Assembly (NCBI RefSeq): GCF_024758565.1
Contig: NZ_CP079199.1
Span: 983,501 to 1,047,500, forward strand
DNA length: 64,000 bases
Direction of reading: 5' to 3'
From: Mesomycoplasma ovipneumoniae
Lineage (GTDB): Bacteria; Bacillota_I; Bacilli_A; Mycoplasmatales; Metamycoplasmataceae
The notes under the pieces: model-generated
What the model saw: the letters and a program-made list of their open reading frames with translations, nothing else
The model's database searches: none
Told to the model about the DNA's origin: nothing
Position numbers and translations under genes: made by a program
Shown: one piece after another, positions 22,299 through 33,709 of the stretch
Layout: each line of letters starts with the position of its first letter
Numbering within the stretch: position 1 is the stretch's first letter

Positions 22299-23432
22299 TT
22301 ACTTTTTTATTAAGTTTATTTGATTTTCAACTAATTTTACAATTTCTAAAGCAATTGCAGGAGCTGCTGATAAACCTGGTGACTGCATTCCGGCAGCAAA
22401 AATAAAATTAGGATCTTTATAAGAAGCTCGAATAACAAAATCGCTATCCTGAATTTCGATCGGTCTTGAGCCTGCAAGTGCAAAAATTGTTTCCTGATAA
22501 TCTAAAGTTGGTATAATTTTATGACCAATTTTTTGAATTTGCTCAACAAGATTAAAATCAAGACAATTCACCTTTGATTTATCGATGTTTTCTTCTGCTG
22601 TTGGTCCGACTAAAATATTACCATCAGGACGAGGCGCGACAATTACACCTTTTCCATATTTTTGGGGTACTAGAAAATAAACATCTTTTACATCAGGGTG
22701 ATTTTTAAGAATTAAATATTGACCTCTTCTTTGTTTTTGACTAAATTCAGAAAATCCGGCTAATTTTCCAATTTCATCAGCATAATGACCGGCAGCGTTA
22801 ATAATAATTTTAGTTTGAAAAAATTTATTTTCATCATTATTTGTTTCAATTTCAAATAAATCTTGATCATTTTTTGAAATTGAAACAACTTTTGTATCAG
22901 TATAAGAATCTACACCATTTTTAAGCGCAATTTCTAAAAAAGCAAGACTAGATTTGACCGGATCAATAACTCAAGAATTATCACACTCAAGGGCCAAAGA
23001 TGCTTGTTTTGAAACTAATGGATGTTGAGTTTCTAGCTCTTTTTTTGATAAAACTCTTAAATGTGATTGACTAAGTCCGTTGATAATTCCGCGCTCATAA
23101 AGATCATGAATGATTTTTTCTTCTTCAGAATCAAAGGCAAGAACAATGCTTTTTGCTTGTTGACGAGGAAAATCTACTTTTGGAAATATGTTTTCAATTC
23201 ACAATTTATGTCCTAAAACATTAAATTTTGCTTTTAATTTATGCGGTTTTGCGTCAAAACCACAGTGAATTATTCCTGAATTTCCTGTTGTAGTTTCTGA
23301 TGCAGCATATTTTTTTGCTTCAAGAATTGCAATTTTTAGTTTAAATTTACTCAATTCATAAGCAATATTTGTACCGATTATCCCGGCACCAATAATAACT
23401 ACATCATATTGTTGCAATTTTTTAGTTTCCAT
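22299..23432 (-). CDS. glpO: Glycerol-3-phosphate oxidase
   Basis: 377 residues. The FAD-binding Rossmann motif 'VVIIGAGIIGTNIAYEL' is at residues 10-26, followed by 'TTTGNSGIIHCGFD', and the C-terminal 'FIFAAGMQSPGLSAAPAIA' closes the DAO-type FAD fold. In mycoplasmas this enzyme oxidises glycerol-3-phosphate to DHAP with O2 and releases H2O2, a recognised virulence trait. It works on the product of GlpK, encoded 5 kb away. SD AAAAGGAATT lies before ATG 23432, and TATAAT is present further upstream. Its last 58 bp are duplicated on the far side of MITE copy 3. An alternative reading as the closely related GlpD-type dehydrogenase or a broader DAO-family enzyme is possible. Confidence 0.88.
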
Positions 23433-23485
23433 ATGCGACTAATTCCTTTTAATAATTTTATAATTTAATTATATCAAAATAATTG

Positions 23486-23899
23486 CTATTTATTGGTTGA
23501 TTTTAGTTTGTTTTTATATAAACGGTTAGCAATTTTCTTTTTGATAATTAAAGACGGAATAATTAAAAAAATTGAAATTAAAACTAAAATAACACGTAAA
23601 ATTAGCAAAATTCTTGTTGAATTAAGCGGATAAGTAAGCAGCAAAAAAGTTAATGAAAATAAAATAACTGAATAATAAAAAACAAAAGAAAAATCGACAA
23701 CTTTTAGCCTAGTTAAAACTAATGAAGCAAAAAAACAAACAAAAAAATTTAAAATTCCAATAATTGCTAAAATTCAATATGAAATTATCTCTTTTTGTCA
23801 AAAATCAGGCGAAAAAAATATATAAATTAAGCTAATAGGAATGAAAATTAGAAGTAAGGCAAAAACAAAATCCGGAATTTTTGTTATTTTTTTATACAT
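23486..23899 (-). CDS. Small four-helix membrane protein, unknown
   Basis: 137 residues, four hydrophobic stretches (starting near residues 11, 41, 74 and 104), basic C-terminus (KKKIANRLYKNKLKSTNK). It starts within the last bases of thrS (ATG 23899), so it belongs to the trpS-thrS transcription unit. No family recognised. Two Trp codons are TGA. Confidence 0.6.
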
Positions 23900-25631
23900 T
23901 TTTTTCGCGATTTTTCAGCAATTCAATAAAGTCAACTAATGAAATTTTGAAAGATTCTTGTGAACCAAATTCGCGATAAGTAATTTCGTTTTTTGCTATT
24001 TCTTCATCACCCACAATTATCTGAAAAGCAGTTTTTTGTAAATTTGCTTCACGAATTTTACGTGTAATTCGTTCAGATCTTAAATCAATTTCGGAATTAT
24101 AACCTAAATTAAAAAGTATTTCATGGATTTTTTTACTATATTCATAATGTTTTTCACCAACGGGAATCACGATAATTTGCTTTGGTGAAAGTCAAAATGG
24201 TAATTTTCCTTTAGTTTGTTCTAATAAAATTGCAATAAACCGCTCATAAGTTCCAATTAGACCACGGTGAATCAATATTGGAGTTTCTTTTTGATTAAAT
24301 TCGTTAGTAAAACTAATTCCAAATTTTTGCGGCAAGAGAAAATCCAGTTGCAAAGTCGAAATTGTAACTTCTTTATTTAATGCTGTCTTAATTTGAAAGT
24401 CGATTTTTGGACCATAAAAAGCAGCTTCACCGATTTTTTCAACATATTTTACGTTGTTTTGATCGAGAAATTGTTTTAAATCATTTTCGGCTTGACTTCA
24501 CATTAAATCATCTTGGAAAAATTTTTCTTTGTTTTGTGGATCTCTTTTTGAAAAAGAAATATAAAAAACTTTTATTTTAAAAAAATCAAGAACTTCTTGA
24601 ATCATCTTAAAAAGGTGGCTAATTTCGCTAAAAATTTGCTTTTTTGTGACAAAAATATGCCCTTCAGTTAAATCCATAGCTCGAACTCGTTCTAAACCGG
24701 AAAGTGCACCTGATTTTTCATAACGATATAATCTAGATTGCTCTGAAATTCTAAAAGGCAAATTCCGATAACTAAAATGTTGCTCAGAAAATAAAATTAT
24801 ATGGTGAGGGCAAGTCATTGGGCGCGGAATAAGTGATTCATTTTCAACTTTAATTGGTGAAAACATGTCATCTTTATAATGTTGTAAGTGTCCTGAAATT
24901 TCATAAAGGCTTTGGTGACCAAAATGAGGGGTTAAAACTTCCCTAAAACCGTAATTTCGGTCAAATTCTAGTATTTTTTGCCTAATTTTGTTATGAATTT
25001 TCATCCCATTTTCAAGTCAAACTGGGAAACCAAGCCCAAAATAATGGCTAAAACTAAACAGTTTTAGTTTTGAACCAATTCGGCGATGATCTCTTTCTTG
25101 TCTTTCTTGTAAAATTTGAAGAAATTTTTCAAGATTTTCCTTTGAATCTCAACTTGTACCATAAATTCTAGTAAGTTGCTTATTTTTAGAATTTCCACGT
25201 CAATAGGCACCTGCAATTTTTAGTAGTTTAAAATTTTTTATTTGGTTCAAACTCTCAAGATGCCTTCCAGCGCAAAGATCTTCAAAAAGTATATTGTTTT
25301 GCTGGTCAACAATTGAAAAATAAGTCACTTTTTCAGATTTGTTTTCAAGATCAGATTTTAGCTCTTGTTTGTAAATTTGACTTTGAAAATCAAGATTTCG
25401 TCCATCTGTTTGAACAATTCTTAAATTTTTTGAAACTAATTTTTTCATTAGTTTTTCAATTTTTGCAAAATCTGATTCAGAAAGTGGACTTTCTAGATCA
25501 AAATCATAATAAAAACCATCTTCAAAAACAGGACCAATTCCTAATTTTACATTTGGGAAAAGTGTTTTTATTGCAAGTGCTAAAAGATGAGAGGTAGAAT
25601 GATTGAGTTCATAATCAATTTTTAATTCCAT
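23892..25631 (-). CDS. thrS: Threonyl-tRNA synthetase without TGS domain
   Basis: 579 residues. It begins directly at the editing domain: '[10 protein letters not shown]' (HxxxH) near residue 11 and 'CAGRHLES' (CxxxH) near residue 120, so the editing zinc/active-site residues are kept while the usual N-terminal TGS domain is absent. Class II motif 2 region '[12 protein letters not shown]' and motif 3 '[12 protein letters not shown]'-like text follow, then the anticodon-binding domain. It charges tRNA-Thr. It starts 3 bp after the trpS stop. Trp codons are TGA. Confidence 0.95.
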
Positions 25632-25634
25632 GAG

Positions 25635-26618
25635 TTAAAGCCCCATTTTTTGTTTTATTGTTTTTAAATTTGAATTCGCTATTTGATTTGCTTTTATCGC
25701 CCCTTTTTCTGCAAAATCATCAACAAATTGTAGCATTTTTTGTTGCTTTTTCTGTAAATCTTCTAGAAAATTAGCAACAATCGTTCCAACCGTTTCCTTT
25801 AAAAATTTATAGGATTGATCTTGAAAAAAATTAAGCGTTTCTTCTTGATTTTTATCAGTAAAACCCATAAAAATATTCAAAAGATTGCTGATCCCAGGCT
25901 TTTCTTGGCTAAAATAAATTTTATTTTCAGAATCAGTTTTTGCTCTTTGAATTTTATTATAGGCTTCTTGAGGCGAATCGCTTAAAAAAATTGCTGAGTT
26001 TTTTTGGCTTGTTGATTTAGACATTTTTTTGGTCGGATCAGTAAGTGACATTATTTTTTGCGTATTTTGGGAAATTATAGCTTTTGGAATAACAAAATCT
26101 GTTTTATAAATTTTGTTAAAACGGTGAGCAATTTTTCGTGTAAGTTCTAAATGCTGTAATTGATCAGCACCAACGGTAACAAAATCAGGATTATATAAAA
26201 GAATATCTGCAGCCATTAAAATTGGATAAGTTAGCAAACCTGTTGGAACTTTTTCGGTATTATTTTCCTGTTTTTGACGAGATTTATCTTTAAATTGTGT
26301 CATTCTTGAGAGCTCGCCAATTGTTGTTTGGGATTGTAAAAGTCAAAAAAGTTCACTGTGAGCACTAACATCAGATTGAAAAAATAACACAGTTTTTTCA
26401 GGATCAAAACCACATGCAAGATAAAATGCAAAAATACTTGCTCGGTTTTGGGTTAATTTTTCTGCCTGGATCGGCAAAGTAAGGGCATGAAGATCAGCGA
26501 CAAAAATAAAATTTTCGTATTGATCTTGAAACGAAAGACTCGGTTTTATTGAACCAAGAAAATTTCCTATCGTTAAGTTTCCGGTTGCAGTTATTCCACT
26601 TACTAATCTTTTTTTCAT
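25635..26618 (-). CDS. trpS: Tryptophanyl-tRNA synthetase
   Basis: 327 residues, class I. The HIGH-like motif is 'TGNLTIGNFLGSI' near residue 12, 'VGADQLQHLELTR' near 145 and KMSKS as 'KKMSKSTS' near 195. It must charge a tRNA reading UGA as well as UGG in this code. First gene of the trpS-thrS unit; ATG 26618 has little SD but begins at the family's normal start (KKRLVSGITATGNLT). Confidence 0.95.
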
Positions 26619-26683
26619 AGCAAAAAAATTTTAGCATAATTATACAATTTTTTTAGAAAATGAGTATAATTTAAAAAGATATT

Positions 26684-27040
26684 ATGAAGCTAATTTCCAA
26701 AATCATTTATTTTCTTTTGCAAATTTTTAGCTTTGGTTTGTTTGCTAAACATATTAAAAAAAAACATAATAAAACAAAGTCTGAACTCACTTTTGATGAT
26801 AAAATCGGTTTCAAAGTCGATGATCTAGTTAAATTTTTAGGCGGGATTAAAAATATTGACTCATGTGATTTTACAGTTTCGAGATTAAAAATTAAATTAA
26901 AATCAACTGAAGGTATCAATGTTGATGAAATTGGAAAATTAAAAGGGATTTCAGGTGTTGTTGTTGGTTTAAACGAAATTAATTTAATAGTTGGTAATAA
27001 ATCTAAGGCTATTTGAAAAGCTATAAATAATTTTGAATAA
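26684..27040 (+). CDS. Membrane-anchored PTS EIIB-like protein lacking the phosphorylation Cys
   Basis: 118 residues. An N-terminal hydrophobic helix (residues 4-21) is followed by a glucose-type EIIB fold: 'LVKFLGGIKNIDSCDFTVSRLKIKLKS' (cut here by position 48-74) and 'ISGVVVGLNEINLIVGNKS'. In active EIIB the phosphorylated Cys lies three residues before the conserved RL (C-x-T-R-L); here that position is Thr64 (F-T-V-S-R-L). No EIIC or EIIA is nearby. It is thus probably not a phosphocarrier; a regulatory or vestigial role is possible. It precedes the helicase gene by 44 bp. Confidence 0.65.
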
Positions 27041-27084
27041 GTTTAAAAACAGTTTAAAAAATCCTAAGGAAATTACATAAAAAA

Positions 27085-30000
27085 ATGCAAAAATTTGGAA
27101 CCCATACCCGTGAAACTCAAAATTCAACTGGTACAAATCAAAATTTAAGCTACGAGCGTTTACTAGCAAATTTAATCACAATTGAACGTGCAGATTCAGC
27201 ACTTTTTACAAGAATTGACAACGAGAATTATATTGATTTATTTTCTGCTTTAAAAACTAGCGATCTTAGAAAATTAATCTCTTCACCAATTTCTTCTGTG
27301 TCATTAACAACAAGTGAATTTGATGATTTTATTGAAAAAATAGAATCAATTCAAGACAAAGATGAATTAGTCGAATACTTAAAAAATTCAGACTACAAAC
27401 TAAACCCGCTTACACAAAGAGCGCTTAATTCTGATTTTCAGTCAGCAAAAAAAGACATATTAAATAAAATATCATATAAAAAACAAACAAGCCTGGCAAA
27501 ATGAAAACGTTTGATCAAAAAAGCTTATGATATTCTTAGAGATCGAAATGTTTGACCTTTGCACATCGGATTTTGCTATATTTCTTTGTCAATTGAGGAT
27601 CGAAGTTTTTTTGGGCCTTTATTTGTTAAAGAATGTGAAGTTACAATTGTAAATTCAGTGCCAAGACTTAATGCTGATGGACATATAAAACTAAATAATA
27701 AACTACTTGCATTTTTAAAGAAACTTGACATTGACTTTAATTTTGATTTTGATTTTTCAGAATTTTCAATTGAAGAAGTAATTGAAAATGTTAAAAAATT
27801 TTATAATGATAAGTTTGAAATTCCTAACATTGAAGGAAAAATTGCAAAAGATGTCTCAACTCCAGAAGATACAATACATTTTCACCCCGGAGTTGTTCTA
27901 GGATTTTTCAACATTGGCGGATCACACCAACGTCAAATCATGGAAAAAATGATCAAAACCGGTGAAATTCACAACTTAATTGATGTTGATATTAATAAAA
28001 CAACATACAGAAACAATGTTGAAAAATCAATTTTTTCACCTAAATTTACAGGATTTTTTAAAATTCAGCCCACTAATTTTACCCAAGATTGTGCCCATAT
28101 TTCGGCAATCTTACAAAACACAATTATCTGAGGGCCTCCAGGAACTGGAAAATCCCAAACAATTGCAAACATTATTTCAAATGTTATTGCCCTAAATCGA
28201 ACTGCACTTGTTAGCTCACAGAAAAAAATTGCCCTTGTTGTTTTAAGAAAAAGACTAAAAATGATGTCATTTTTCTGTCTTTTTGTTATTAATGAAAAAC
28301 TGGAAAATTATAAAGATTTTTACAAGCCAATTGAAGAATATATCGAAAATATTGAAAATTTCAATATGGAATCGAAGCTTAAAGAAATTAAAGTTTTCTC
28401 CGATGATGATCGCCAATATTTAGAACTCTTAGAAAAAATTTTCCCTAAAATTGAAACTTTAACAAATACACTTGATGCCTACAAAACAATTGAAAAAGCA
28501 AACAATTTTTTTAAACTAAGTATTGCTGAAACTCTTTTTAAACTAAATAAATCGATTAATATCAATCCAAAAAGATCACCACATTCAAGAACTAGTCTAA
28601 AATTACACATTATTGAGTCAAAACTCAAACGTAAATTAAAAATTTATGAAAAAGCAATGCATGCAGCTTCTAATGAACTTCGCCAAGACGTTGACTTAAT
28701 TCTTGAAAACCTAGTTAATTATGATGACAATTTGGAAAACATTTATAACAAAATTTCAAAATTAGAAATCTCTAATTTTGAAAATCTCGAAAAGTTTCTC
28801 AATTTTGTAAAAAAACCAAAAGTTGAAGTTCTTGATGATAAGGCTTTATTTATTCACCATGCAAAAAAAGTCTTTGAAATCTTGGCAAAATTAAATAATG
28901 ACCCTGAATTTCAACAGCTCTATACTCGCTTCAGACTTAGCGTTAAACAAAAAAAGAAAATGTCTCCTTACAAGTTTTTACTAAAACATGCTGAAGTTAT
29001 TAAGATTTTGTTCCCAGTTATTATTACAACTCCTGACATTGAACTTGTAATGTTTGAAAAACGTTATTTTGATTATATTATTATTGATGAAGCTTCACAA
29101 ATGTTTTTAGAAGAAGCGCTTCCACTTTTATTTTACGGAAAAATTAAAGTTCTTGTTGGTGACCACCAACAAATGCAACCAATTCGTTGGTTTGCTTCAA
29201 AAATGAATGATGAATCAGAAGATGATGCCTTTGCAAATATTGAATCAATTTTAGAATATGCCCATTCCAAAGGTGTTTTTAACATTATGTTAGACAAAAA
29301 TTATCGTTCACATCATGCTTCACTAATGTCTTTTAACTCCCGTCATTTTTATGATTCAGAGCTTAAAATTGCTAATAATCATAATTTTGAAGGTAATGAT
29401 GTAATTGAAGTTCATAATGTTAATGGTCAGTGAGACGGACAGCAAAATATTGTTGAGGCAAAAGCAGTTGTTGATATTGCCCAAAAAAATATCAACAAGT
29501 TTGCAACAATGATAATTTTGGCTTTTAACAAAAATCAGCAAAACGCAATTGAAAAAATAATTTTTGAATCTTATCCAGAAATTGAAAAATTAATCTATAC
29601 TGATAAAATTATTGTAAATAGTCTTGAAAATATTCAAGGAGATGAGGCTGATTTAGTAATTGTCTCAGTTGCCTACGACCAAAGTGCAAAATTTGGTTCA
29701 ACTTATATAGCACGAAAAGGTGGAAAAAACGCCCTAAATGTTGCTACCTCTCGTGCCCGTCAAAAAATGATAATTTGCAAGTCAATAAATGCTGATGAAA
29801 TTCAAAATACTTCTAACTCTGATGATCTAGAAATTTTTAAGTCATGAATTAATTTCCTTGACCTTGATGTTCAATCACAAATAAATTATTCACGTAAAAA
29901 TAAAACTCAACTCTCACTTTCAGAGTTAAAAAATGTTGCAAAATCAAGCTTTTTTGCCGATTTTCAACAAGAATTTGCCGAAGAATTTTTTGGTCTTTTT

Positions 30001-30279
30001 CCAAGTTTAGAGCTAAAAACCAACTATATTGTCGGAACCGAGCAAATTGATGTTGCTATTTTTGATCAAGGCAAATTTTTACTTGGAATTTATTTAGATT
30101 CACTCGAATATCGCAAACCTAAAGAGTATATTGAATATTTTGATGCAATCAAATTCATTCAACAAAAAAAATATCCAATTATCATTATTAATTTTGTTGA
30201 ATGAAAACTCAATAGAAACAAAGTAACCGAAAAACTCAAAAAAGAAATTATCAATTTGAAGGAAGATGATCTTGTTTAA
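27085..30279 (+). CDS. Large superfamily 1 helicase (DUF4011/Dna2-like) with C-terminal nuclease-like tail
   Basis: 1064 residues after joining across TGA-Trp codons. Residues about 30-250 are an N-terminal region of the DUF4011-helicase type. Walker A 'GPPGTGKSQT' is near residue 350, Walker B 'IIDEASQM' near 668, motif III 'VLVGDHQQMQPIRW' and 'LDKNYRSHH' follow, and the C-terminal 'GDEADLVIVSVAYD' and 'NVATSRARQ' are motifs V-VI. The last 120 residues look like a PD-(D/E)xK fold, but the expected 'IExDG' is 'IYLDS', so a nuclease site seems lost. Probably acts in DNA repair or on RNA-DNA hybrids; it overlaps rnhC by 14 bp, which hints at linked roles. Confidence 0.8.
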
Positions 30280-31006
30280 ACCGGAATTTTATCAGGTTGA
30301 TGATTTAGTAATTGGCTGTGATGAGGTTGGTGTTGGTGAGTATTTTACAAATTTAACTGTTTGTTGCGCTGTTTTTCGCCAGTCAGAAATTGAAGGGCAA
30401 CTTATTGAAAAAATTGTTGATTCAAAACTTTTAAATGAAAAAAAAATTAGTGAACTTTTTGAAATTTTGGACCAAAAAATTACTTATAAATTTATCTCTT
30501 TAGAGATGAAAGACTATAATGATCTGATCCAAAAAGGACTAAACTCACATGAAATCAAAGCTTTTTTATATTTTAAAGTGCTTAGCGAACTAGTTTTAAT
30601 TTTTAAAGATGTTCAAATTGATAAAATTTTCATTGATGGTTTTGTCTCAGCACAAAAATTTAGTCAATATTTTGCTAAAATAAGTAAATTTTTCAACATC
30701 CAGCAGTGAAATTTTGAAAAATATCCCTTAATTTTAGAAAAAAAAGCCGACACAAAAATTAAACAAGTCGGAGCTGCCTCAATAATTGCAAAACATGCCT
30801 TAAGTCAAAAATTCAATAAACGGCAAGAAAAATGAAAAGCAATTTTTCCGGCTGGTTCAAATCAAATTGAAAAAATTGTTAATTTTTGTCTCGAGCAAAT
30901 CCAGAAATACGGGACAATTTTCCTTGAAGAAAATGTAAAATTACATTTTAGCATTACTGATAAAGTCTATACGAAACTAAAGGAAAAAAATGGAAAAAAT
31001 AGCTAA
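30266..31006 (+). CDS. rnhC: Ribonuclease HIII/HII-type
   Basis: 246 residues. The opening 'IGCDEVGVGEYFTNLTVCCA' is the RNase HII/HIII signature, with the Asp-Glu active pair; 'IFIDGF' and 'KADTKIKQVGAASIIAK' hold the remaining acidic and conserved residues. The enzyme cuts RNA in RNA-DNA hybrids. The lack of a Tyr-Arg-Gly signature fits HIII rather than HII, but the N-terminal TBP-like domain of B. subtilis HIII is missing, so the subtype is not certain. It overlaps the helicase end (14 bp) and the next gene (17 bp). Confidence 0.88.
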
Positions 31007-31292
31007 ATTGTTTCAAGAAAATTCAGAACAAATTATCGCAAATGTCGGTAAAGCTGGCGGAGTTGGTCTTGGTGGCTGAATTGGCATAACTATTGGTGTT
31101 GGAATTATTTTATTTATTATTGGCGGTGTGATTGCCTTAATAGTCTCAAAAAAAATGTTTGAAAAACAAATCCGCGAAAATCCACCAATAACTGAAGGCA
31201 TGATTCGTGCAATGTACATGCAAATGGGTCGAAAACCATCTGAGGCACAAATTAGAGCGGTTATGCGATCAGTAAAAAACGCTAAAAAGTAG
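30990..31292 (+). CDS. YneF-like (UPF0154) small membrane protein
   Basis: 100 residues. One transmembrane helix (about residues 30-53, Gly-rich 'GVGLGG' ahead of it) and the family tail 'MIRAMYMQMGRKPSEAQIRAVMRSV', which matches the YneF/UPF0154 consensus. Function unknown in the family. It overlaps rnhC at the 5' end and is followed by gpmI after 6 bp. Confidence 0.85.
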
Positions 31293-31298
31293 GAAATA

Positions 31299-32816
31299 AT
31301 GAAAAAAAAAGTTATTTTAATTATTATTGACGGCCTTGGATTGCGTCCTGAAAGTCAAGGAAACGGCTTTGCACTTGCAAAAACACCGGTTTTTGATCAC
31401 CTTTTTGAGAATTATCCAAATAGTTTGATCGCCGCTTCAGGTCAAGAAGTTGGGCTCCCTGAAGGACAAATGGGAAATTCAGAAGTTGGCCATTTAAATA
31501 TTGGGGCTGGATTTATTGTCTATACAGGAATTTCAATTATAAATAATGCTTTAAAAACCGGTGAGTTTTTCAAAAATGAAAAATTTATTAAGGTTTTTGA
31601 GCATAGTATCAAAACTGACACACCAGTGCAAATTATGGGACTTTTTTCACCTGGTGGTGTTCACTCACATCAAGATCACCTTTTTGCCCTAATTGATTTT
31701 GCCGCTGATTTTGGTGTTAAAAAACTTAATTTGCACCTTTTTGGTGATGGAAGGGATGTTGCCCCTGAATCAATTAAGCCAAATCTTAATTTATTAATAA
31801 AGAAATTGAAAAATTTTGAAAATTACAAAATTGCTTCAATTTCTGGCCGTTTTTATTCAATGGACCGTGATAAAATGTTTGACCGTGTTGAATTAGGATA
31901 TAATTCTATTCGTGGAAAAGCCGAAAATACCTTCACAAATCCAATTGATTATGTTGATTCTCAATACGAAAAAGGAATTAGTGACGAATTTTTACAACCG
32001 GCAATAAATTTGCAGGTTAATAAAAATGATTTTCTTAACGACAATCATGGGGTTATTTTTTTCAATTTTCGTCCTGATCGTGCAAGACAACTTTCACATT
32101 TAATTTTGCAAACAGATTTATACAATTTTAAACCGAAATATCCTGTAAAAATCGACACTTTTGTGTCAATGATGAAATATGAAGGGATAAATTGCGATAT
32201 TGCTTTTGAGGAAATGAAAGTCAAAAATCCACTTGGAAAAGTAGCTGATGAGGCAGGATTAAAACAACTTCGACTTGCTGAAACCCAAAAATATGCCCAT
32301 GTAACTTTCTTTATTGACGGCGGCGTAGAACTTGAATTAAAAAATTCTGACCGAATTCTTGTTGATTCATTAAAAGTTGAGTCTTATGCTGATTATCCGC
32401 AAATGTCTGCTGTTGAAATTACAGATAAATTAATCCAAGTTGGTCAAAATTATGAGCTTATTATTGTCAATTTTGCAAATCCAGATATGGTTGGACATAC
32501 AGGAAACTTAAAAGCAACTATAAAAGCAGTTGAAATTTTAGATTCACAAATTGGTCGAATTCACAACTGAGCAAAAGAAAATAATTTTCATTTTTTTATT
32601 ACTGCCGACCATGGTAATGCCGAACTTACTGAGGATGAAAATAATAAGCCATCAACAAAACATACCGTATTTCCCGTTATGTTAATTTCAAGTGATAAGA
32701 GTTTGAAATTAAAAAACGGAAGATTGGCAAATATTGCCCCAACAGTGCTTGATTATTTAAATATCAAAAAACATCCTGATATGGATCATGAATCCTTAAT
32801 AATTAAGCAAAACTAA
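31299..32816 (+). CDS. gpmI: 2,3-bisphosphoglycerate-independent phosphoglycerate mutase
   Basis: 505 residues, alkaline-phosphatase superfamily. 'IIDGLGLR' near residue 7 carries the first metal Asp, the catalytic Ser is in 'GNSEVGHLNIGAG' near residue 62, and the metal-binding 'FITADHGNAE' is near 435. It converts 3-phosphoglycerate to 2-phosphoglycerate in glycolysis. SD AGGAAA precedes the ATG. Its last 90 bp plus terminator are duplicated at 33443-33622, across a MITE. Confidence 0.97.
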
Positions 32817-32905
32817 ACTTTTACAGACTATCTTATCTTCTTTAAAACCAAAATCATTTCTGCTTGATTTTGGTTTTTTTAAAAAATTAAAATTTATAAT
32901 TTTTT
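32727..32905 (+). repeat. 179-bp direct repeat, native copy (gpmI 3' end plus terminator)
   Basis: Matches 33443-33622 with several substitutions and small indels. It covers the last 30 codons of gpmI, its stop and its terminator, and abuts the left end of MITE copy 4. Confidence 0.9.
32844..32880 (+). terminator. gpmI intrinsic terminator
   Basis: Stem AAAACCAAAATCA / TGATTTTGGTTTT followed by T-run. A second copy is at about 33561-33600 in the duplicated segment. Confidence 0.88.
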
Positions 32906-32908
32906 CCC

Positions 32909-33435
32909 GAGTTTTCCAGTTTGATGAGATAATCTTAAAAAGTGTCCAATTTTTGGGCGCTTTTTAACTTTTTTGGATAAAATAGCAAAAATAATAAAAA
33001 AAATACAACTACTATTTAAACTCAATGCAAATAGAAAACTCGTTTTTATTTCCATTGAGCCTAAAAAAATATGTGAAGTTTTGAAAGAACAATAAAAAAA
33101 CCTTAAATTTATATAGATTTCTAAACGGTTAAATTTAAGGCATTCCATCATATTTAAAAATATAATGGATAATTTGCATTTTCTGTTTTTTTAGACAAAA
33201 AACATAACTAATCCCCCCTTAATTCAATATCAAATTTATTAATTTATTCTTAAGTGATGGTTATTATAACATAATTTTTTCTTAGACCAAGCATTTTTTT
33301 TTTTTTTTTTGCAAAAGACTAATTTTAAAATAATAAAAATTAAGATTTTATCATCAAAAACACCCGTAAATCCGGGTGTTTTTGCATATTTGTATTCAAT
33401 AAAAAGTGAATTTTCCTCATCAAACTGACAAACTC
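32909..33435 (-). mobile_element. MITE-like repeat, copy 4 (reverse orientation)
   Basis: 527-bp copy, with ends GAGTTTTCCAGTTTGATGA and (reverse) GAGTTTGTCAGTTTGATGA. Read on the minus strand it has the hairpin, A-run, TATAAT promoter, AAGGGGGGA, and ATG-TTT-TTT-GTC-TAA. The coding remnant on the plus strand here ('KLNANRKLVFIS-IEPKK...EVLKEQ') is open. It is flanked by the 179/180-bp direct repeat of the gpmI end. Confidence 0.85.
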
Positions 33436-33442
33436 AAGGTTC

Positions 33443-33622
33443 GCAAATATTGCCCCAACAGTGCTTGATTATTTAAATATCAAAAAACATCCCGATATGG
33501 AACATGAATCCTTAATAATTAAGCAAAACTAAACTTTTACAGTCTAATTTTATCTTCTTTAAAACCAAAATCATTTTAATTTGATTTTGGTTTTTTTAAA
33601 AAATTAGAATTTATAATTTTTT
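33443..33622 (+). repeat. 180-bp direct repeat, duplicated gpmI tail and terminator
   Basis: Diverged copy of 32727-32905 placed after MITE copy 4. It contains a headless gpmI 3' end (codon frame kept, no start) and a second terminator (33561-33600). It is a transposition footprint, not a gene. Confidence 0.9.
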
Positions 33623-33709
33623 ATTGATTTTTAATATTTTTTACCAATTTCTAAAAAATATTAAAAAAAATGGTATAATTTAACATATCAAACAAATCGA
33701 GAGGTGTAA

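Noticed and set aside
26984..27169. Short frame between the EIIB-like gene and the helicase on the minus strand
   Set aside because: It overlaps two supported plus-strand genes and has no SD.
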